Assembly (NCBI GenBank): GCA_029204225.1
Contig: CM055097.1
Location: forward strand, 38,925,106 to 38,989,105
Reading direction: 5' to 3'
Length of the DNA: 64,000 bases
Source: Diphasiastrum complanatum
Lineage: Eukaryota; Streptophyta; Lycopodiopsida; Lycopodiales; Lycopodiaceae
Positions 38,861 through 50,345 of this stretch are shown one piece after another (position 1 is the first letter of the stretch; each line of letters opens with the position of its first letter). Made by a program: the position numbers and the translations under genes. The notes below the pieces were generated by a model, which ran no database searches, was not told the origin of the DNA, and saw only the letters and a list, made by a program, of their open reading frames with translations.

Positions 38861-39489
38861 TGTCAACCCCAACCCCATAAAGCTAAGATAGATAACCTTT
38901 TGTAATTTTCACAAATTCAACAAGGATATAAAGTTGTTTACATGATCACTTATAATGGTAGATTCTTACACTTGGCAAAAAAAACAAAAACCTATGTCTA
39001 AGAAATAATCTTGTAGTGACATCTTGGGTCTCATAAAGACTTATGACAATGCCCCACGCTTGCTTAAAAGAGGTGCATGTATTGACATAAGATATTTTGA
39101 TGGAATATTAATATGCACATAGTAGAGCTATGTATAACAATAAATGATTTAAGAGGGAGCTCTATATGAGAAAAGGCTTTGTGAACACATCAAAACTTGT
39201 ATGCACTTATGCAAGAAGTCTCATTGAGATCAAAATTTCAAACGGCTAATCTCCTTCTTTGGCTCCTTATTTATATATTGAAGAGTGGATTCCAATTGAT
39301 GGATAATGGTCACCTAATTTTTTTTTTTCCTTAAATTGGTGCACAAACTTGCAATTTTGTTGTCTCAATCTATGCAATTGAAGATGTTAAAAGTGCAAAG
39401 TTCAATGTAACATGACTTGTAGTTCTTCTTAAGCTAATTTGTCAAACTAAGTTTGAATTAAGGGCTCATCATATAATTAATTAAAGTGT
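38861..39489. other. Spacer without recognisable genes
   Basis: AT-rich sequence between the copia fragments and the minisatellite; no domain or element ends seen. Confidence 0.4.
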
Positions 39490-39965
39490 GGTTAATATTG
39501 ACTCAATCTTTTGGAGACCTTGAGTTATTCGCCATGTAGGGTGTCATTATGAGTTTTCTCAAGATCAAGATTGGACTCAAGATATTGGGAGCCCTTCAAC
39601 TCTCCAGACACCATCTTGTACTAGTCATATGGTTGGGGACAGTCTCCTTGTCAAACTCATAGTATGATTCAACCATTGGACACCATGGAGGGTGTCAAGC
39701 TGCAATTTTGAGGTTGGCCATCGGAAGTTGCCAAGTTGACTTTGACTCAAGATCAAGATTTTAAGATGGTCATCACGGAAGGTTTCAAAATGTTGGGATC
39801 TCGACTCAAGTTAAAGATATCAAAAGACTTCCGTGGAAGACACCGAGTCATCAAGATGACTCAAGGTCAAGATCAAGATTTTGAATGCTCTTCTTGAATT
39901 TTTTGCCACAGAGGATGCCAAGATGACTCAAGATCATAATTAAAATTTTGAAGGCCCTTTGAACC
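39490..39965. repeat. Diverged minisatellite with ACTCAAGATCAAGAT core
   Basis: TCAAGATCAAGATT or near versions recur near 39558, 39744, 39858 and 39922, with GCCAAG(A/T)TGACT and GGAAG(A/G) blocks between. Units are irregular, roughly 60-180 bp apart. Non-coding. Confidence 0.5.
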
Positions 39966-40382
39966 TAATACTCTATACTCAAGTTTGTGAGTATTTTTGT
40001 AGCTTTCAGGATTGTGGTAGGTTTTGTTCATTTTTGTAAGTCCATGCGATTTGCAAAAAAAGAAGTAGGTGGCTATTCGTGGCACCTTTCAAAGGCTTCC
40101 AAGAATTTGCAACAAAATAGGTTTGGAGTGAGATTAAATTCCAACATTCCCTTTTGTCCTTGAGAAATCTCTTCTTAGATTTGTTGTTTATGCCATTAGT
40201 CAATGATGTTGCAATGTGTGAACATTCCTTGATGAATAGATGGTATCAATCAACTATCCCAAGAAACTACTTCACATTTTATATAGTACAAGGTGTATAC
40301 CAATTGGGAATAACCTCAACCTTTCATCCATAGTTAATTCCTAGAGATGACAAACTATCCTAGGTATTCCACCTCGGTTCCT

Positions 40383-41423
40383 TTCTGGCTTTCACCCTCT
40401 CTTGGCGGATTGCATTGCTCATGTGGATAGCTTCTCTGCCTTTCCAACACCTCCTCATCGCTGTGCGAGAGCTCCTCCCCCTCTTTGCCCAAGCTTGTCT
40501 TCCTCCTTTTGAGCAACTCCTCACTTTCAGCTCAGATCACCTGCAATAGACTCTCTTGGAGCACGTGCACAAGCATACCCTTTCAAGCATGCTCTCTGAG
40601 ACTCCTTCGGCGTTGCATCGAGCTCGACTTCTTTCTTGTGCGGGTCCTGGTGCGGGGGCTTGGTTGTCAGCTCGACCTATTATTCCTTCCTTTCGGTTGT
40701 CTTTTGCCATCTTCACCACTGCTCTTCGTCTTCGCTTGGGGCTTTCTCATCCTTCGATCTTGGGTCTCTCCAGGTGTTTGTGGTCACCCTATTGATGCTC
40801 TTGCCATCCACCTCCTCCGCTGTCCTTCTGGGAGTGAGCGCACAGCTACGCATGATGTTGTCAAAGATGCAGCAGCCGCTATTGCCAGAGATGGAGGTCC
40901 TCAGAGAGCAGTCTCATGTCATCCTTCTTCCACGTCCCACTCTACCCGCAGGCGTGTTGACATTGTCCTCTATCGAGGTGGGCTTCGTATTTTGGCAGAT
41001 GATGTTGTTGTTGATCCCACGCGTGGTGACCTATTGCCTCGCTCTGCCTTCACACCAGGAGAAGCGGTAGGCGTGGCAGCACAAGAGAAGGAAAAAAACT
41101 ACTCCGACAGGCACCCCACTGATGCTTTCCTTCCCTTGGCAATTGAGACTTATGGCACCTTGCATCGACGCTTTGAGGATTTTCTTCGCATGTGTTCTCA
41201 TCAGGCGGCAGAGCGTCAAAGTATTCTTGGTTCTATTCTCGTGACTTCTTTCAAACAACGTGTTTCCATTGCCCTGCAACGTGCTCAGGCCCTATCTATT
41301 CTGCAACGGGCGACGGTGGCTGGGTCTGCTACGTCTCATCTCCCTTCATTAGCCGACTCACCACCTCTTCACTTTTCTGATCTGCTGCAGTCAGTTAGCA
41401 GACTCCCACGGACATCATCATAG
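40383..41423 (+). pseudogene. C-terminal part of a reverse-transcriptase-type (LINE-like) ORF
   Basis: The readable protein runs over at least one frameshift near 40785. Upstream frame (40556-40795): LLSCAGPGAGAWLSARPIIP, then ALRLRLGLSHP. Downstream frame to 41423: VCGHPIDALAIHLLRCPSGS, HDVVKDAAAAIA, RRRVDIVLYRGGLRILADDV, VVDPTR, PLAIETYGTLHRRFEDFL and FKQRVSIALQRAQALSILQR. The Cys/His pattern followed by D-I and D-V-x-DP resembles the C-terminal nuclease-like region attached to some LINE-type reverse transcriptases (recalled, not searched). The RT domain is not in the window. Relatively GC-rich compared with its surroundings. Confidence 0.55.
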
Positions 41424-42039
41424 TTTATGCACTTTTATTTTTAATGCTAGGATTTGGATCAATCTTAACTTTACTGCAAGCTTCGCTCTTGTTTGAGCCT
41501 ACTTTTGTTTAAACTTTCCCTTTGGGATGTACGTATCTTTTTCATCAATGTACCTACTACTTTTTCCTATGAATTAATGCAGCAGGGGTTTTTTTATTTT
41601 TTAAAATATAGGTTGTGATACTATAGAAATTGTAACATCGTTTGCACACATTAGGGGAGGTAAACAAAGAAAAGGACCCCATGATAATTGCCATGCAGCA
41701 AAAAGAGATTCATTAGAATCTTTAAAAAAAAGTGCTTTCAACCATTCCCAATGTTTAACAATTCTAACAAGCAATCTTAGATCAACATTATGTTAAAGCG
41801 GTATTTTAGAAAAAGAAACTAAATTTACTTCACACTCTCTCCCTGAAGATTGAAGGTAGATAGGACTCCCAAAATGAGTGCCAGCCACATTTAAGGAGAT
41901 TCCAAAAGTGGTGAATGTCATGGCTGAAACCTACCTGCCTAGTACCTACTATTCTGATTTTTCCTGACATATCCATAATATCCTTAGCATGTAACCATCG
42001 TATAGTACCTATCTACGCTTCAATCTGTATTTTGCTTCA
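41424..42039. other. Spacer; possible 3' tail of the LINE-like element
   Basis: Follows the stop at 41421-41423. It contains a T/A-rich run at 41588-41610 that could be a decayed poly(A)-associated end. No genes. Confidence 0.35.
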
Positions 42040-42115
42040 ATCTGTATTTTGTAGAGGGAGCAAGTCAGCATTGCAAGATCTGTATTTTGTAGAGGGAGCA
42101 AGTCAGCATTGCAAG
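42040..42115. repeat. 38-bp tandem duplication
   Basis: Two identical or nearly identical 38-bp units starting ATCTGTATTTTGTAGAGGGA at 42040 and 42078. Confidence 0.85.
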
Positions 42116-43040
42116 GGCTGCAAAGAGCACAGGTTGGGTGGAAAAAGGAGCAGTGCAACATAGATATGTGCGGATCTCAGCTGAATGCGCAAGAACACCC
42201 TTTAAGTCTCACATACTATTTCTGATCCCTAATTAAAGGACTTAGGTGCTAATTTCGCTTCTCGTACCCATTTTGTTGATTCATCAGAATTTTCCAGCTA
42301 CAGAACTACGAGACCCACTTTGGATTCCACCAAGGTTTTATTAACTGACTGCAGGCTTGAGCAGGCAGGCTACCTTATGCTTAGTTTGTTGCTCCCTTTT
42401 GAAATTGTATAGACGTTCTGCTGCCAGACCAATGATCACTTTGCTGCAGAATAGTGACCAATTCGAAACTGGATTTGCGGGCCTTTTCTTCATTATATCC
42501 CAGCGACCAGTTTGCAGTGTTTTGGATTGCACATGTGAGGTAGTTCGAGCAGTAATCTGAGCAGGTTTGCCAGTGTTGTTCATGCCGCTGCCACACCAAT
42601 GATAATTTTCCAGGTGCATTCCAGTCAAGTGCATCTGCTACAAAATCATTCCTCGAACTTTTCCAGGTCTTGGCAACTGCTCCATGCACACTCACAACAC
42701 AATCAATTGGAAAAAGGTTAACAAGGGCTGAGAGCTCCATCACCAATCAGCGACCTTTGGCAAGGAAAGATGAAAACTGATGTGGTTGGTTATATGGATC
42801 GTGACAGAGTATTTCACAGCAAAGGGGCCCCCGTAGAGATCAAAACATTTTCGTTGCAGGTCTATCAGGGTTTTGGAACTCTTGGCTTTGCCAGTTTTGG
42901 ACGTTCTTTTGTCATAGAGGAAAATGATACTCAGTGTGAAGAAAAATTAAAAAGAAAAAAGTTTGGTTGGTGAGGAGGTTGATCAGAGGGACCCGCTTTG
43001 TACAGTTGTTTTCACAGCTTCGGACATGGACATCTCTCAT

Positions 43041-43141
43041 CTTCATCTACAGTAACAAATGACCAGCTTCTTCTCTTCATCTATAGTAACAAATGACCAG
43101 CTTCTTCTGTCACTCCTCCACTTCTTCTGTCACTCCTCCTC
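43041..43141. repeat. Short nested tandem repeats (34 and 20 bp)
   Basis: CTTCATCTA(C/T)AGTAACAAAT recurs at 43041 and 43075; CTTCTTCTGTCACTCCTCC recurs at 43102 and 43122. Confidence 0.8.
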
Positions 43142-43309
43142 CAGACCCCCCCTCCTCATTCTCATTAGGCTTTGCTTTTGATGATGGTTCCATGCTTGCC
43201 TCATCCTCTGTTCCTCCTCCTCCCAAGTCTTCCCTTGGCATTCTTCACCTTTTCTTTTATTGGGAGCTGGTCTCTTGTCACTCCTCCTTTATCTTCTCTG
43301 TTTCTGTTC

Positions 43310-43415
43310 CTTTCTGACCGTTGCCCTCGTTTGGCAGATTGCATTGCTTGTGTGTATAGTGGTTCTTTGTGTGGTTCAACACCTCCTCATCGTTGTGTGG
43401 GAGCCCCGTCTCTTG
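43310..43415 (+). pseudogene. Second fragment of the LINE-like ORF
   Basis: Encodes RLADCIACVYSGSL and STPPHRCVGAP, matching LLADCIAHVDSFSA and PTPPHRCARAP at 40383-40490. Only about 105 bp is shared. Confidence 0.5.
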
Positions 43416-43723
43416 CAGTCATGATATGGACGAGCGGAGCAGATAGGTGAGCGTCGCGTGTCCCAAGTGCTCCCGATGTTGCCTGCCGCCCGGGACCCGC
43501 CACATGCCCGGGACCAGGGTGCCCAATTATCGCGTGCCCGGGACCATGGTACCCCCTGAAATTTCTCTACTCGTGAAAATTTTCGAGAAAGCACATCTTC
43601 ATGTCACATGGCACGCTACAATATATCCCATAAAGTTTTCTAAAAAACGTTCATCTATTAAATATATAGTAAAATAAACACAAATCTTAGAAATGCGCAC
43701 AGGCGTGGGGACTGCACTCGTGG

Positions 43724-44377
43724 GCGTCCTGGGATACGACCCTCAGCTATGTGCCAAGTTAAAAATTTTGAAAGCGGCCTTACAACTGGCGCTTTTACCG
43801 AACACTGAAACCCAGAAGGTAATCAGAGTCAGTTTGAGGAAAATCCCACTTTATTGATAAATCTGAGAAGGTTACATTTCAAGTGTGTGACCGACCCTAG
43901 TCTCTGGGGCGCTAGCATGCCAAGGCGAGAGCCATGACAACATTCCAGCAAGGGAGGCTGAGACTTGGTTGGAGCTCGCCCTGAGTCGCAACCCACACTC
44001 CCCTATAGTATTGGTGTGATTCGGCACCCCCCCTCATACCAAGCACTCTACCCAAGCTGGTAAAGCACGTTTTTCTCTCTCTAGAATTTTCTCTTTCTAG
44101 AAAGTCATTTTCTCTCTCTAGATTTTATTGATCCCCAGGCTTCCTTTAATCATGCCTAGATCGTGTGAGGTGATTGCACATCGATCTAAGCTCTCTGGAC
44201 TCCACTAGAACCGATCAAAGATTTTCAGCCATAGGAACTTGGCGCCGGCTGGATTCTGGTCACAGTGGCGGCGGGAGCGACGCCGGCGCCGTTGGCGCCG
44301 AGAATAGCAGGGGCGCTGCTGGCGCCGGGGACATAGCTGGCGCCGGAAGTAAAGCTTGTAAATGTAGCTTTACAACA
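43724..44377 (-). repeat. Truncated LTR of the 45-50 kb element family
   Basis: Near-identical to the right 630 bp of the LTR at 44990-46196. It ends at the same TTACAACA (the minus-strand TGTTGTAA start) but lacks the U5 half. It contains the same GGCGCC-rich block, with extra units, at 44240-44345. Confidence 0.85.
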
Positions 44378-44814
44378 GTAATCTATCATGGGTGTCTAAT
44401 GTTGCTTGTTGGCACAAGGATAACTTTGGCCCTTTGCCAACTAAATTTTGGCAATTTTCTTCTCAATTCTAAAGCACCCAATTTTTTTTGTGGGCCTCCA
44501 TGACCACATGCAATGATGCATACAAAGGGTATAGGTTTTTTTTTTTTTAAATATATGAAAACAAGATGCCTAAATTCAAAAAAGATTATACATGTACAAC
44601 GGGGGCCAATGGTAGTGGGCGAGGAGGCATCAGAAACAACTCCTAAACACGCGTGGCATGTGGAACTTAGTCGAGGCCAAACTGGGACGTGCTAATAAGA
44701 TGTGCTAATAAGATGTGAGGATCTAGGATCAGCATCATTATATTGCCAATCCCTTGTTGCAATATATTCTTGTGACTCTCTTTCAAAGATAGAGGTGTAG
44801 ATCCGCTTGTGTGT

Positions 44815-44921
44815 GTGTGATATGGTGGTAGAGAGTGTTCTTGTGTGAGATTGACCATCCAAGTTCAAACCCTGCCATGGGTGGTGCCCAAAAATATAAT
44901 AAAATAAAAAGATACAGGTGT
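44815..44921 (+). mobile_element. tRNA-derived SINE-like fragment
   Basis: TGGTGGTAGAG (A-box-like, 44823-44833) and AGTTCAAACCC (B-box-like, 44862-44872) are spaced as in tRNA-type Pol III promoters. An A-rich tail, AAAATATAATAAAATAAAAAG, follows. It does not fold as a complete tRNA and has no acceptor stem I can pair. Confidence 0.45.
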
Positions 44922-44989
44922 CATACTTGAAGCTTCTCCAATGCCACAATAATTCCAAAGCTGCCTGCTGCAATGGCAAGGTGGCAAGG

Positions 44990-46196
44990 TGTAGCACAGG
45001 CATCCCAAAGGGAGCCGGGAACCACGACTTAGCTTCCCAACCTTCAACTATTGCCATCCAAACCCACTTGACACACAAGCAGCCAACTCGCCAACAACGA
45101 TCAGACTTAACCAACTTGAAGTTCCGAAAACCAACATTGAGATCCAACCTGGCGCCATGCCAGATCGGGGGTCCCGACGTGGGTGACTTCCCTCCAAGCA
45201 AGCCGCCCGACATACATCAAACTTAACCAACTCGAAGCTTCGTTACAAATGAGTAACATCCATTCCAAGCAAGCGGTCTGACTTACATCAGACTTAACCA
45301 ACTCAAAGCTTCGTCACGAGCGCTGGAAGCCAACCTGGCGCCACGCCAGACTGGACAGCCATAAACAGGTAACATCCACCCAAGCAAGCCATCCAACTCA
45401 GCCGACAGGTTAGAGCCCGTTCCCCAAGAGCTTAACCCATTCACGTTCATGCAAGGAACACTCAGAACCACAAGCCGCGACAGATATGGAAACAACCAGT
45501 TCCTGGACCAAATGGTCCCGACAGCATACCGCTGGCGCCACGGACCGAATGGTCCCGACGGCATACCGCTGGCGTCCCGGGATACGACCCTCAGCTATGT
45601 GCCAAGTTAGAAATTTTGAAAGCGGCCTTACAACTGGCGCTTTTACCAAACACTGAAACCCAGAAGGTAATCAGAGTCAGTTTGAGAAAAATCCCACTTT
45701 ATTGATAAATCTGAGAAGGTTACATTTCAAGTGTGTAACCAACCCTAGTCTCCGGGGCGCTAGCATGCCAAGGCGAGAGCCATGACAACATTCCAGCAAG
45801 GGAGGCTGAGACTTGGTTGGAGCTCGCCCTGAGTCGCAACTCGCACTCCCCTATAGTATTGGTGTGATTCGGCACCCCCCTCATACCAAGCACTCTACCC
45901 AAGCTGGTAAAGCACATTTTTCTCTCTCTAGGATTTTCTCTTTCTAGAAAGTCATTTTCTCTCTCTAGATTTTATTGATTCCCAGGCTTCCTTTAATCAT
46001 GCCTAGATCGTGTGAGGTGATTGCACATCGATCTGAGCTCTCTGGACTTCGCTAGAACCGATCAAAGATTTTCACCCATAGGAACTTGGCGCCGGCTGGA
46101 TTCTGGTCACAGTGGCGCCGGGAGCAGCAGGGCGCTGCTGGCGCCGGGGACATAGCTGGCGCCGGAAGTAAAGCTTGTAAAGGTAGCTTTACAACA
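44990..46196 (-). repeat. 3' LTR (1207 bp)
   Basis: Plus-strand ends are TGTAGCACAGG...TTACAACA. It carries three copies of ACTTAACCAACT(T/C)(G/A)AAG (45106, 45222 and 45293) with CCAAGCAAGC blocks, and at least seven GGCGCC sites, four of them in the 110 bp before the U3 end. Confidence 0.9.
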
Positions 46197-46215
46197 TCCA
46201 CCCCACCTTTATAAA
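46197..46215 (-). other. Polypurine tract
   Basis: The minus strand reads TAAAGGTGGGGTGGA immediately before the LTR's TGTTGTAA; plus-strand DNA synthesis would be primed here. Confidence 0.75.
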
Positions 46216-47530
46216 ATCTGATGTCCTCATCAGATGTCAGATTAAAGTAAAGGTGTCTCCTAATGAAAATAACTATACATTTAAGCTACTTGGCACAGTA
46301 CTCAATTTACTGGCCACTTTTTATTAACATTGAAGCTGGCACACCACAAGTCGGAGGCTCAGCTCTTTGTACCGAAAAATTACATAACTTGAAAGTGTAT
46401 CTTTGTCTGGGAAAAGCGTAGATTTGATATCGCTTTCGTAAAACCCGAGAACCTTATTAACTGGTGACAGAGGCCTTTCTTTGAAATGTTCGCCCCTGTC
46501 GCTTCTGACTTTCGACTTTGGAACTCCTTTGAGCTCCTGATTTGTCCTTGATGCACTTTGTGTTGAGCTCCCTGAGCTCCAGATTTGTTCAGTTCCGCAC
46601 AGGTATCAAGGCTCCCTGAGCCGAAGGATTTATCGTTTGATTGCCCACTTTATGGTCCACTCCGTGCCTTGTTGCTTCTGCACCTTGATTTCTCTCCTTG
46701 TCCAAGCCTGATCTTGATACTTTTCCATCTTGGCTCTTTAAGGTAGGCAAAGATTGAGTACTCCGCAATGCACCTCTCACTTAGCTTGAAGTAGCTCTTT
46801 GAATCAGCCCAAATGTAACCATTGACCTCGTGGAAAGCCAAAGGGTCGCACCAGTTTGATCCGCATCCGAACTATCTCTTCGCGTTTGTTTGAAACACCA
46901 TGTCCGTCGCGCAAAACTTGACTTTCACAATTCCATCACTGGTTAGTTGCCTCACAGTCAAAACAAGAAGTGTACATCGAGCTTGGCTTCAAGTAGCTCT
47001 CTTTGAATCAGAAACATGCACCCAAAGTTTGCACTAATCTGATCTCAACGCGAACTGTCCCTTAGCGTCCGTTCAAAATACCAAGTCTCTCATGCAAGAC
47101 TCAACTTTCACAGTTCCTTCATTGATCAGCTGCCTTACACGTAACACAAGCCAGCGTACTCATATGTTTCCTCATCATTGCTGGTCCAGAAAAAGTCTAT
47201 AACAAACTTTTCTTTCCACAACAAAAACTTGTCAACTTATTAGGTCCAAAGTTCGCCAGTCTCCTCGTGTGAGTATGGCTAGGTCACCTTGAATTTGCCC
47301 CCATTTTGATCAACTTTCATTCAAAATTTGCCCCAAGAGAGAGGTGTGTGTGATAGTTCCCCTCCACTTAATAAATCAGCTGATCGGACTTAGAGTAGAG
47401 TTCTTCGGACAAAAAGCCTTTCCAACACTTTGCTTCCCATCTGCTAGGATTATGGCTCGATCCAACTTGTTGCCGATCTCTGAAGAGGATCCTAGTCTTT
47501 TCCCCTTTGAGGAAAAAAACCCAACTGATA

Positions 47531-48031
47531 CTGGATATCACCCATGCTCAGTGAGTTTCAGTTCCGAAGGTGGTCGTCCCAAAATGAAGACCAACTGCTA
47601 TAGAAGATCTCCCCTGAAATTGCCCTTTCCAACTTTTGACTTCCTGCTTGCGTCTGGTGGGCGTTGTCGCAAATGAAACTAACCCAAGAAACAGGCTGGC
47701 CATCCATCCTTTGCAAACATTGAGTCATTTTGTTGTCGTTCACGTGCGAGTACTTGAACTGCAAATCCGCCGCACAGATTCTGGATATCGCCCATGCTCA
47801 GTGAGTTTCAGTTCCGAAGGTGGCCGTCCCAAAATGAAGACCAACTGCTCCATAGAAGATCTCCCCTGAAATGGCCCTTTCCAACTTTTGACTTCCTGCT
47901 TGCGTCTGGTGGGCGTTGTCACAAATGAAACTAACCTAAGAAACAGGCTAGCCATCCATCCTTTGCAAACATTGAGTCGTTTCGTTGTCGTTCACGTGTG
48001 AGTACTTGAACTGCAAATCCGCCCCACAGAT
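47531..48031 (-). repeat. Internal 250-bp tandem duplication
   Basis: Two units starting CTGGATATC(A/G)CCCATGCT at 47531 and 47781, about 97 percent alike by eye. Non-coding. Confidence 0.9.
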
Positions 48032-48309
48032 TATGTAGTCCTCTTTGTTTGATGGTATCAGCCTTCAAAAGAAAAGGTTCCTTCTCGAGCCATCAGCTCC
48101 TTGTATCACAAGCAATCATGCAAACCAGGCAAAGCACGAGTACTAAGACTCACCACGAATACGTACAAGTAAGACACTCAGGCAGGTTTTCTAACAAGTA
48201 ACAAAGACAAGGTCCCCCTTTGAGATGGTCCTGCCAACGGACCTTTGCCTGGCCGCGCCCATACAAATCGATCACGGAATCAGCCCACATAGGACACCCC
48301 TCCAACTAT

Positions 48310-48710
48310 CCGTGCTTTCACCATTAAGCAGCACATTGTCTCAGTCACGCCCCACCACTTTTTGGTCGATAGCCCTTATAGCTAAACGATCGGCAACTAT
48401 CCCGCACCGGCAGCTAACCACCCGTGCTTTACACCCGAATTCGAGCAGCATCTCTGTATCAATGGTTAACCCGTACAGTTCGAATATGTCGCCCCGCACC
48501 CCACAAGGTACAGACCGTGCTTTCACCTCCCTAGGCAGCACTTTGCCTCATCCGTCCTACGTGCAGACAGCGCCAGGCCCGAACCGCGAGAACTGACCGT
48601 GCTTACACCTCAAGGGCAGCACCTTGACTCATCAAGTCTCCCGTTCTGCCGACCACCCCGACCGTGGACGCACCCGTGCTTACACTGTGGGCAGCACCTT
48701 GCACAACAGT
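48310..48710 (-). repeat. Leader array of CCGTGCTT...GCAGCAC repeats
   Basis: Five diverged units begin CCGTGCTT(T/A) at about 48310, 48422, 48515, 48597 and 48673. Each is followed after 10-20 bp by GCAGCA(C/T). It sits 65-475 bp from the primer site, in the transcript's leader, where packaging signals usually are. Confidence 0.65.
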
Positions 48711-48772
48711 TGTCTTGATGAACCCCAAACCGTGGCCATTTCCGTGAGATCCGCATAGCTGACCGGCCAGTC

Positions 48773-48785
48773 GGCTTTGATACCA
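48773..48785 (-). other. Primer-binding site (tRNA-Met type)
   Basis: TGGTATCAAAGCC on the minus strand, one mismatch from the usual TGGTATCAGAGCC, two bases from the LTR end. Confidence 0.85.
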
Positions 48786-48787
48786 CA

Positions 48788-50003
48788 TGTAGCGCAGACA
48801 TCAAAAAGGGAGCCGGGAACCACGACTTAGCTTCCCAGCCTTCAACTATTGCCATCCAAACCCACTTGACACACAAGCAGCCAACTCGCCAACAACGATC
48901 AGACTTAACCAACTTGAAGTTCCGAAAACCAACATTGAGATCCAACCTGGCGCCATGCCAGATCGGGGGTCCCGACGTGGGTGACTTCCCTCCAAGCAAG
49001 CCGCCCGACATACATCAAACTTAACCAACTCGAAGCTTCGTTACAAACGAGTAACATCCATTCCAAGCAAGCGGTCTGACTTACATCAGACTTAACCAAC
49101 TCAAAGCTTCGTCACGAGCGCTGGAAGCCAACCTGGCGCCACGCCAGACTGGACAGCCATAAACAGGTAACATCCACCCAAGCAAGCCATCCAACTCAGC
49201 CGACAGGTTAGAGCCCGTTCCCCAAGAGCTTAACCCATTCACGTTCATGCAAGGAACACTCAGAACCACAAGCCGCGACAGATATGGAAACAACCAGTTC
49301 CTGGACCAAATGGTCCCGACAGCATACCGCTGGCGCCACGGACCGAATGGTCCCGACGGCATACCGCTGGCGTCCCGGGATACGACCCTCAGCTATGTGC
49401 CAAGTTAGAAATTTTGAAAGCGGCCTTACAACTGGCGCTTTTACCAAACACTGAAACCCAGAAGGTAATCAGAGTCAGTTTGAGGAAAATCCCACTTTAT
49501 TGATAAATCTGAGAAGGTTACATTTCAAGTGTGTGACCGACCCTAGTCTCCGGGGCGCTAGCATGCCAAGGCGAGAGCCATGACAACATTCCAGCAAGGA
49601 AGGCTGAGACTTGGTTGGAGCTCGCCCTGAGTCGCAACCCGCACTCCCCTATAGTATTGGTGTGATTCGGCACCCCCCTCATACCAAGCACTCTACCCAA
49701 GCTGGTAAAGCACGTTTTTCTCTCTCTAGGATTTTCTCTTTCTAGAAAGTCATTTTCTCTCTCTAGATTTTATTGATCCCCAGGCTTCCTTTAATCATGC
49801 CTAGATCGTGTGAGGTGATTGCACATCGATCTGAGCTCTCTAGACTTCGCTAGAACCGATCAAAGATTTTCAGCCATAAGAACTTGGCGCCGGCTGGATT
49901 CTGGTCACAGTGGCACCGGGAGTAGCAGGGCGCTGCTGGCGCCGGGGACATAGCTGGCGCCGATGGCGCCGGAAGTAAAGCTTGTAAAGGTAGCTTTACA
50001 ACA
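48788..50003 (-). repeat. 5' LTR (1216 bp)
   Basis: Same as 44990-46196 apart from scattered, mostly transition differences and an extra GATGGCGCC unit near the U3 start. Confidence 0.9.
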
Positions 50004-50008
50004 CAAGG

Positions 50009-50345
50009 ATGGAGTTGCTGGCAACAATAGCTAGATGGGTGGATTTGGCAACGATGGCTAGAAGGGTGGATGACAAAGTAGAAGCTCCTTGGAATGTTTT
50101 TGCTACAATGAGCAAAGATCCATCAATGGCAAGGATGCAGTTGCTGGCAACAAGATGGGTGGATTTGGCAAGGATAGATCATGGAGGTGCTGGCAACAAT
50201 GGCTAGAAGGGTGGATGACAAAGTCGAAGTTCCTTGCAATGTTTTTGCTACAATGAGCAAAGATCCATGCTGCAATGGCAAGGAATCAGGATGGAGCAAG
50301 CAAGGAATCAGGATGGAGCAATGACTTGACAAGTGGATGGCAAAG
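50009..50345. repeat. Degenerate tandem repeat, about 145-bp unit
   Basis: ATGGCTAGAAGGGTGGATGA recurs at about 50054 and 50199, each followed by CAAAGT, CTTG(G/C)AATGTTTTTGCTA and GAGCAAAGATCCAT. A third, shorter unit begins near 50330. GGATGGAGCAA(G/T) is also repeated near 50290-50320. Confidence 0.75.

Larger units (their letters stand above)
44990..50003 (-). mobile_element. Complete non-coding LTR element with TSD CAAGG
   Basis: Two nearly identical 1.2-kb LTRs (44990-46196 and 48788-50003) flank 2.6 kb. The duplication CAAGG is present at 44985-44989 and 50004-50008. On the minus strand a primer site TGGTATCAAAGCC (48785-48773) lies 2 bp inside the right LTR, and a polypurine tract lies just inside the left one. 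The interior has no gag or pol domain; frames there are short and inconsistent. This is the layout of a large non-autonomous (LARD-like) element. High LTR identity implies fairly recent insertion. It landed in a CAATGGCAAGG-type repeat whose remainder is at 50009-50345. Confidence 0.9.

Noticed and set aside
40485-40780. N-terminal part of the 312-codon frame as a real protein start
   Set aside because: The LINE-like protein continues upstream in a different frame (40556-40795), so the hydrophobic N-terminus is an out-of-frame artefact.
42381-42746. 121-codon minus-strand frame as a gene
   Set aside because: It overlaps other frames of similar length, and I see no motif, splice signals or promoter.
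44822-44885. Functional tRNA gene
   Set aside because: A- and B-box-like sequences are present, but the acceptor and anticodon stems do not pair.
45048-45649. Set of overlapping minus-strand frames repeated at 48846-49447
   Set aside because: They recur only because both lie in the LTRs of the same element. Several frames overlap and none has a known domain.
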